Positions 59,249-64,000 of a DNA stretch of 64,000 bases are shown piece after piece (the first letter of the stretch is position 1; each line of letters opens with the position of its first letter). Under the pieces are notes generated by a model that saw nothing but the letters and a program-made list of their open reading frames with translations, made no database searches and had not been told where the DNA came from. This DNA is from G032773895 sp965248935 (lineage in GTDB: Bacteria; Pseudomonadota; Gammaproteobacteria; Pseudomonadales; Cellvibrionaceae): positions 3,410,001 to 3,474,000 of the forward strand of contig OZ252214.1 of NCBI GenBank assembly GCA_965248935.1. The letters run 5' to 3'. The translations under genes were made by a program, and so were the position numbers.

Positions 59249-62200
59249 CTATGTCAATGCGATTTCTTTTGCGCGTGCAAAGTCTGTTTTTCCTGAGCCT
59301 AATTTTGGTAATTCATCTAGATTTCGAACGCCTGAAGGAAGGTGTAAAGGGTTGCATTTATTTTCGATCATCAATTGGCGAATAGCTTCGAGTGTCACAG
59401 TAGAATTGGTAATAATAATTATTCTTTCCCCCTTTTTTTCATCGGGGATATTCACTGCAATAAATTCATGAGATTCATCAATATTATCGCCAAGAGATGC
59501 CGATAGTGTGGCTTCAACTTCACTTAAACTGACCATTTCACCGCCAATTTTCGCAAAACGAGAGTAGCGGTCTATTATGGTAAGAAAACCGTCTTTATTG
59601 ATATGTCCTTTATCTCCAGAGACATACCAGCGCATCCCATCCATTAATTTAACGACTTGGTCCGTCTTTTCCGGGTTATTTAAGTAGCCTTGCATTACCT
59701 GAGCCCCACCAATAAGGATCATTCCGTCTTCGCCAATAGGCAATTCGTCGAATGTATCGGGGGAGACAATTTTAAAGCTTGTTCCGGGGAGTGGCATACC
59801 GACAGTGCCCTCTTGTGTTCCTTGCTGCACTTTCCAATCAGAAATATTCAGTAGGTCGGGTAGGTTTACCGAGGCCACTGGTGTGGTTTCGGTTGCACCG
59901 TAACCTTCGTATATGTCTTTTTTAAATTTATCTTTAAATGCTTTATGTACGTTAGGGTCTAGTTTTTCTGCTCCTGATACTACTATGCGTAGACTATCAA
60001 ACATTAATGGATGTACCCGGCTGTTACGTGTATATAAGCGTAGAAAGGTGGAGGTGCCGCATAGGATAGTTGCTTTATATTGGCTAATGATTTTTCCAAT
60101 GCCTAAGGCATCTGTTGGGTCTGCGTGGCTCACTACGGGGATGCCTTCAACCAGCGGCATAAATTGCGTTACGGTTAAACCGAAAGCATGAAATAAGGGC
60201 AGGCTGGCGATAATAGTATCGTCTATTTCTGTATTTAATACATCTGCTACTTGTCGCAGGTTTGCCATGATATTTTTATGGCTAAGGACTACGCCTTTTG
60301 GTGCACCTTCACTGCCACTGGAAAATAATATCGCTGCTGTATCATCAATTGCCGGACGTTTTGAGAACAATAAACCAATAAGGCTTTTGGGTAGTAGTCG
60401 AACACATAGATAATTGAAAAGTTTTTTCGCGGTTGTGATCTCAGAGCCTATATCTTCTAGGTAGACAAGGTTGGCAGTCTCTAGCGAGGTGGTTAAGTCA
60501 ATTCCCTTTTTTTCTAGTTTTGAAATAAACTTTTTTGATGTGTAAATAGTGCGAATATTGGCTTGCGAAATTGCGGAACTTACAGCCTGTTTACTGGCGG
60601 TATAATTAATATTGACGACTGTTTTGCCTAGAAGAAGCACCGCCATATTTGTCAGCATTCCGGCATTACCAGTAGGTAAAAGAATACCGATATTTGATTC
60701 TTCTAAACTAATACGTTTTATTTTTTGGGATAAGGATATAGCCCCAGCAAGAGCTTTGCCGGAGGTGAGTTCTCCTCCTATAGAGTCCGCCATGCAGAGT
60801 TCATTTGCACGAGTCTTGCATTGTTCTATCCATGCGGAGGTAATGCTGGGAAGCTGGTCTGCATAGTCATTCCACGATTTTACGGAAAGGTCGAATACTT
60901 TTTGTTTTAAGCTTTCGGCTTTTGTTTCTTTTGAAATGGGTTCACCAAAAGCAACAATAACTTCTCTGCGCCAGTTATCCCTATTCCATTTGGATGATCG
61001 ATTAGTTTTATGATGATCTGATGCCCGAGAAAAACGGCTGCCCCATAACCCTCTAAGATAAAAAGGCTGAATAACCACATCATCATTGGCATTTTCTACC
61101 GCACGTTCATAGCCATGTTTAAATTCTGCTAGATGTCCGTTTTTACTGATCATTCCTTCGGGAAATAGCCCTACTACTTTTCCTTCGTTGAGTAGTTGAG
61201 TTACTTTTTCTAGAGAGGTTTTGCTGCTTTTTCCCGGTTCAATGGGAATGCAGCCAAAAAAGTTTAGGAATGGTTTTAAGTATTTTTTATTGTAAATGGA
61301 TTTTGCCATCACGAAGTAAATTTGACGAGGGTAAGCGATTTGAAGAATTGCCCAATCAACCCAGCTAATGTGATTGCCCAGTAGTAATACACCTTTATTA
61401 TTCGGAATAGATTTAAGTCCGAGTACGTTTATTTTATAAGATCGTGTCATTAATAGGGTTAAAATAAAACGCACAAAGCTTTGAGGCAGTTTATAGATGG
61501 TGTAAAAACCACCGATAAATGCAACTATAGAAATAACATAAAGTAGATGTTTACTTTCTAGGCCGAGTATAGAAAAGAGTACGGTGAGCCCTAAAAAGCT
61601 GAACATAGCAATATTTTGAAAGAGGTTGTTCCCCGCTAATACTTGCCCGAGTTCTCTATCTTTTGCCCGGAATTGAATAATGGCGTTAAGCGGAACAATA
61701 AAAATTCCACCCATAAAGCCTATAACGAAAAAGTCGATTGCATAAGCGGTTATATTACTTAAATTGGGTAAAAGGCTAAGGCCAATGGCGATACCTACAG
61801 CACCTAGGGGGATAAGACCTGTTTCAATATAATTTTTAGATACTTTACCTGCAATAAAGGAACCTATGGCAATGCCTAAGCCTGTTGCAGCGAGTATTGC
61901 TTGAATTGTGATGGTATTGGTTTCGCCTAATTCTGCTTTAACAAAGCTTGGAAATGCGGCTAGCATGACTTGTCCAATAGACCAAAAAACGGAAAGACCT
62001 ATAACAGACAGCCAAATAGCTTGGTTGCTAATAACTGGCATCAGGTCTTTTTTAATGGTTTTACCTGTTAAGAAGGCTCCTAGTTCAAATTGTTTTTCGG
62101 TTTTTGGTTCGTCTAACTCAGGGAGCTTATACATCATTACCAGTTCACATAGTGCGTTACCTACTAATAGCAGCCCTAGGGGTATAAGCGCTTTAAGCAC

Positions 62201-62725
62201 TGCGGCTTCGGAGATGGCATCAGCAGGAAAAAGCATTTCAAAAAATACGGAAAAGATAAAGGTACCTGCCAAAATTGCCACAATGGAAATGGTTTGTACT
62301 AGGCTGTTGGCTTCGGCCAGTTTTTCTTTACCGAATAGTGTTTTAATAAAGCCATACTTTGCCGGGGAGTAAAATGCTGACTGTGCGGCAAGTAAAAAGG
62401 TCATTGCGAATGCGGCCCAAAACCAACCCATGGCGTAACATAGGGTGATGCCTGTTGTTAGGGCTACCGCTGCCCAGGCGGCAAGGCGCATAACTTTGGT
62501 TTTTGTGAGTTTGTCAGAGAGAAACCCTGCGGGGCTAAATAATATGATAAAAGGAAGCAGGATAAGTGCGTTGACTATGGCGGTGAGAATAACCTGTTCG
62601 GGTCCATCGTAGATTTTGAAAATGGTGTTTTGAATAACGATCTTATGACCTAAGTCCACAAAGGCATTGAGAAATACGGCGATAAAGAAGGGCAATGCCC
62701 CCGGTTGGCGGATAAGGTGTTTCAT
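59249..62725 (-). CDS. aas: Fused lysophospholipid transporter/acyltransferase/acyl-ACP synthetase (LplT-Aas type)
   Basis: 1158 residues. MFS transporter about 1-420 (12 helices; FLNAFVDLGHKIVIQNTIF at the start), PlsC acyltransferase about 440-620 with NHISWVDW (the H-x4-D motif) and FPEGMISKNG, and an AMP-binding acyl-ACP/acyl-CoA synthetase about 655-1150 with LFSSGSEGAPKGVVLSHKN, YEGYGATETTPVAS and WYVSGDKGHINKDGFLTIIDR. Together they bring lysophospholipid in and re-acylate it. In E. coli lplT and aas are separate genes; the single-chain fusion is common in this bacterial group. Start: ATG 62725 (MKHLIRQPGAL); an upstream ATG at 62758 is less conserved-looking. Convergent with no gene; long stretch of low GC. 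Confidence 0.92.
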   Translation of the reverse strand: MKHLIRQPGALPFFIAVFLNAFVDLGHKIVIQNTIFKIYDGPEQVILTAIVNALILLPFIILFSPAGFLSDKLTKTKVMRLAAWAAVALTTGITLCYAMGWFWAAFAMTFLLAAQSAFYSPAKYGFIKTLFGKEKLAEANSLVQTISIVAILAGTFIFSVFFEMLFPADAISEAAVLKALIPLGLLLVGNALCELVMMYKLPELDEPKTEKQFELGAFLTGKTIKKDLMPVISNQAIWLSVIGLSVFWSIGQVMLAAFPSFVKAELGETNTITIQAILAATGLGIAIGSFIAGKVSKNYIETGLIPLGAVGIAIGLSLLPNLSNITAYAIDFFVIGFMGGIFIVPLNAIIQFRAKDRELGQVLAGNNLFQNIAMFSFLGLTVLFSILGLESKHLLYVISIVAFIGGFYTIYKLPQSFVRFILTLLMTRSYKINVLGLKSIPNNKGVLLLGNHISWVDWAILQIAYPRQIYFVMAKSIYNKKYLKPFLNFFGCIPIEPGKSSKTSLEKVTQLLNEGKVVGLFPEGMISKNGHLAEFKHGYERAVENANDDVVIQPFYLRGLWGSRFSRASDHHKTNRSSKWNRDNWRREVIVAFGEPISKETKAESLKQKVFDLSVKSWNDYADQLPSITSAWIEQCKTRANELCMADSIGGELTSGKALAGAISLSQKIKRISLEESNIGILLPTGNAGMLTNMAVLLLGKTVVNINYTASKQAVSSAISQANIRTIYTSKKFISKLEKKGIDLTTSLETANLVYLEDIGSEITTAKKLFNYLCVRLLPKSLIGLLFSKRPAIDDTAAILFSSGSEGAPKGVVLSHKNIMANLRQVADVLNTEIDDTIIASLPLFHAFGLTVTQFMPLVEGIPVVSHADPTDALGIGKIISQYKATILCGTSTFLRLYTRNSRVHPLMFDSLRIVVSGAEKLDPNVHKAFKDKFKKDIYEGYGATETTPVASVNLPDLLNISDWKVQQGTQEGTVGMPLPGTSFKIVSPDTFDELPIGEDGMILIGGAQVMQGYLNNPEKTDQVVKLMDGMRWYVSGDKGHINKDGFLTIIDRYSRFAKIGGEMVSLSEVEATLSASLGDNIDESHEFIAVNIPDEKKGERIIIITNSTVTLEAIRQLMIENKCNPLHLPSGVRNLDELPKLGSGKTDFARAKEIALT

Positions 62726-62894
62726 AATGAGTATTCTCTGTTGAGTGCTTGGCGCCATTTTGTCATAAGGGTTATATTGTGCAACCTAGTAATCAAAAGT
62801 TGATCTATTCTTTGCTTTAGGTATTGATTTGCAATACGATTAAGCCAGTTCAACTAGTTTAAGATATATTGCCTCTCTAATGGAGTACTGCATA

Positions 62895-63626
62895 ATGAAC
62901 CAATCTTCCTCTCTACTGGCAACACTTAAGAAGCAGCTTAAAGCTCACGGAAAGACTTATGCGGATGTTGCCGATGCCCTTGAGCTGAGTGAAGCCTCTG
63001 TAAAACGGCTGTTTGCAGAGGAAAGCTTTAGTTTGCAACGGTTTGAGGCGGTTTGCGACATGATAAGTATGCGAATGAGTGATCTTGTGGTGCTAATGGC
63101 AAATGAACAGCCTCAACTAAGGCAGCTAGAGGAGCAGCAAGAGCGGGATATTGTGGCGGATATTCGGTTGTTGATGGTATGCCTTTCGGTTGTAAATGGC
63201 TTTAGTTTTAAGGATCTGTTAAGTGAGTATACCTTTACTGAATACGAGCTTATACAGATGCTGGCGAAAATAGATAAACTAAAACTGATTGAACTTTTGC
63301 CCGGTAATCGAATTAAGTTGTTGATTGCACCCAATTTCCGCTGGTTGCCTAATGGACCTATTCAGCAGTTTTTTTTAAGAAGTGTTGAGCGAGAGTTCTT
63401 TCAATCTAAATTTTCTAAAGATGAAGAGATGCTGTTAGTTTTAAACGGTGTATTTAGTAAAGCGTCTAACAGTGAAATGCAGAAAAAAATGCGTGCTTTG
63501 GCGAAGAGCTTTAATGAGTTGATGCAGCAAGATCACTCTCTGCCAATGAAAGAAAAAAATGGGAATACGTTGGTTGTGGCTATCCGTCAGTGGCAGTATC
63601 AGCCGTTTCAGAAGTATGCTAAGTAG
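62895..63626 (+). CDS. XRE-family transcriptional regulator
   Basis: 243 residues. N-terminal Cro/CI helix-turn-helix (LKAHGKTYADVADALELSEASVKRLF, about 13-38), followed by a large unknown effector-like domain (FRWLPNGPIQQFFLRSVERE is a well-conserved-looking part) typical of the XRE regulators that lie beside lipid genes in marine gammas. Start: ATG 62895 with GGAG 9 nt before; ATG 62880 overlaps that site. It is divergent from aas (170 bp between starts) and may regulate it. Its end overlaps the next gene by 8 bp tail to tail. Confidence 0.82.
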   Translation: MNQSSSLLATLKKQLKAHGKTYADVADALELSEASVKRLFAEESFSLQRFEAVCDMISMRMSDLVVLMANEQPQLRQLEEQQERDIVADIRLLMVCLSVVNGFSFKDLLSEYTFTEYELIQMLAKIDKLKLIELLPGNRIKLLIAPNFRWLPNGPIQQFFLRSVEREFFQSKFSKDEEMLLVLNGVFSKASNSEMQKKMRALAKSFNELMQQDHSLPMKEKNGNTLVVAIRQWQYQPFQKYAK

Positions 63627-64000
63627 GGGGTGGGATATTGCTTGAATTCAAGTTGTTTTTAAATTTCCCATTTTTGATAAAATAAATAACTTGTTTAATG
63701 ACCTCTCCATTTAGCATCATAAAGGTGTGGGTGACGGGAAGTGATATATGACCTGCCATCCCCTCTAGCTTGGTGCTTTCTAAAGTAACTTTACCGTCGT
63801 CTGTAGAGGGCAGGATATAGGACAGTATCAGGTTAATGCTCTGTGTGCCTGCGATCACGCCTAATGTGAAGTCTGCTTTGTTTAAGCTTTTTGGGAGACT
63901 GCCTTTCCCTGTTCCCAATTGCATTCCTGCTGGTCCATTAAAGAATTTAAACCCAGGAAGTTTGCCTAGTCTATCCACCGTCTCACTCCCTTGATTTGGT
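63619..64000 (-). CDS. C-terminal part of a lipase-like alpha/beta hydrolase (partial)
   Basis: The frame is open from the window edge (64000) to TAG at 63619, about 126 residues. NQGSETVDRLGKLPGFKFFNGPAGMQLGTG and the ending PSTDDGKVTLESTKLEGMAGHISLPVTHTFMM belong to the alpha/beta hydrolase (lipase) family, with the catalytic His probably in LPVTHTF and the acid in STDDGKV. A GTG at 63978 is in the family's middle and is not the start. The N-terminal half with the nucleophile lies beyond the window. Confidence 0.75.
   Translation of the reverse strand, partial: PNQGSETVDRLGKLPGFKFFNGPAGMQLGTGKGSLPKSLNKADFTLGVIAGTQSINLILSYILPSTDDGKVTLESTKLEGMAGHISLPVTHTFMMLNGEVIKQVIYFIKNGKFKNNLNSSNIPPPT

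Noticed and set aside
1..64000. CRISPR array, prophage structural genes, tRNA or rRNA genes
   Set aside because: Looked for repeated spacer-like units, phage capsid or tail motifs and tRNA T-arm consensus; none were found. The tandem repeats seen have 2-3 units only.

Overview
The window looks like chromosomal DNA from a marine, polysaccharide-degrading gammaproteobacterium of the Cellvibrionales type (Saccharophagus/Teredinibacter-like). The reasons are inferential: secreted enzymes whose modules are joined by long poly-serine linkers (a GH18 chitinase, an M14 carboxypeptidase and a metalloprotease lipoprotein), CBM5/12 chitin-binding modules, the pseudomonad-like order PHP-yciO-scpA-scpB-rluB, and a fused MFS/PlsC/acyl-ACP synthetase. 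No rRNA or tRNA gene was seen. One structural RNA, the 4.5S SRP RNA, is clear.

Layout. 1-5000 is conserved: the tail of a LolA-like protein, an outer-membrane barrel, a sulfotransferase, serC-serA (serine synthesis) and ffs. 5000-14400 is accessory: a small secreted protein, a 1660-residue RHS protein with a putative caspase-like C-terminal toxin domain, an IS110 remnant, a gene broken by one in-frame stop, two tiny charged proteins, a stand-alone Tse2-like toxin with its probable antitoxin, and a transposase remnant. 14700-17600 is the chitinase with a perfect CRP-type operator upstream. 17900-27300 is core housekeeping: a SpoU methyltransferase, pdxJ, a periplasmic cyclophilin, an SH3 protein, yciI, an RNase AM-like PHP protein, yciO, scpA, scpB and rluB. 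27400-32200 is accessory again: an FGE-like lipoprotein, an ankyrin protein, a RES toxin-antitoxin pair and an IS4-family remnant with both terminal repeats.

32200-45600 mixes a metalloprotease lipoprotein, a DUF748 protein, a 308-bp hairpin-forming MITE-like element, a TonB-type protein, an NYN-domain protein, an alpha/beta hydrolase, a protein with two CheZ-like motifs, recQ and a large membrane protein. 45700-47040 is a cluster of decayed insertion sequences of three families. 47100-58700 is the most interesting stretch: a secreted glycine-rich protein, a LuxR-type response regulator whose phospho-acceptor Asp is Gly, a CBM5/12-bearing M14 carboxypeptidase, a PspA-like protein with a polytopic membrane partner, and a membrane-spanning protein that joins a catalytically dead GH18 domain outside to a LytTR DNA-binding domain inside. 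59200-64000 holds the aas-type fusion, an XRE regulator and a partial lipase-like hydrolase.

How it may fit together (inference). The dead GH18-TM-LytTR protein looks like a chitin or chito-oligosaccharide receptor that acts directly on DNA. Plausible outputs are the neighbouring CBM5/12 carboxypeptidase, the PspA-like pair, or the chitinase about 38 kb away, which also appears to be under CRP control. The accessory blocks carry three different toxin modules (RHS/caspase-like, Tse2-like, RES), each next to transposon debris.
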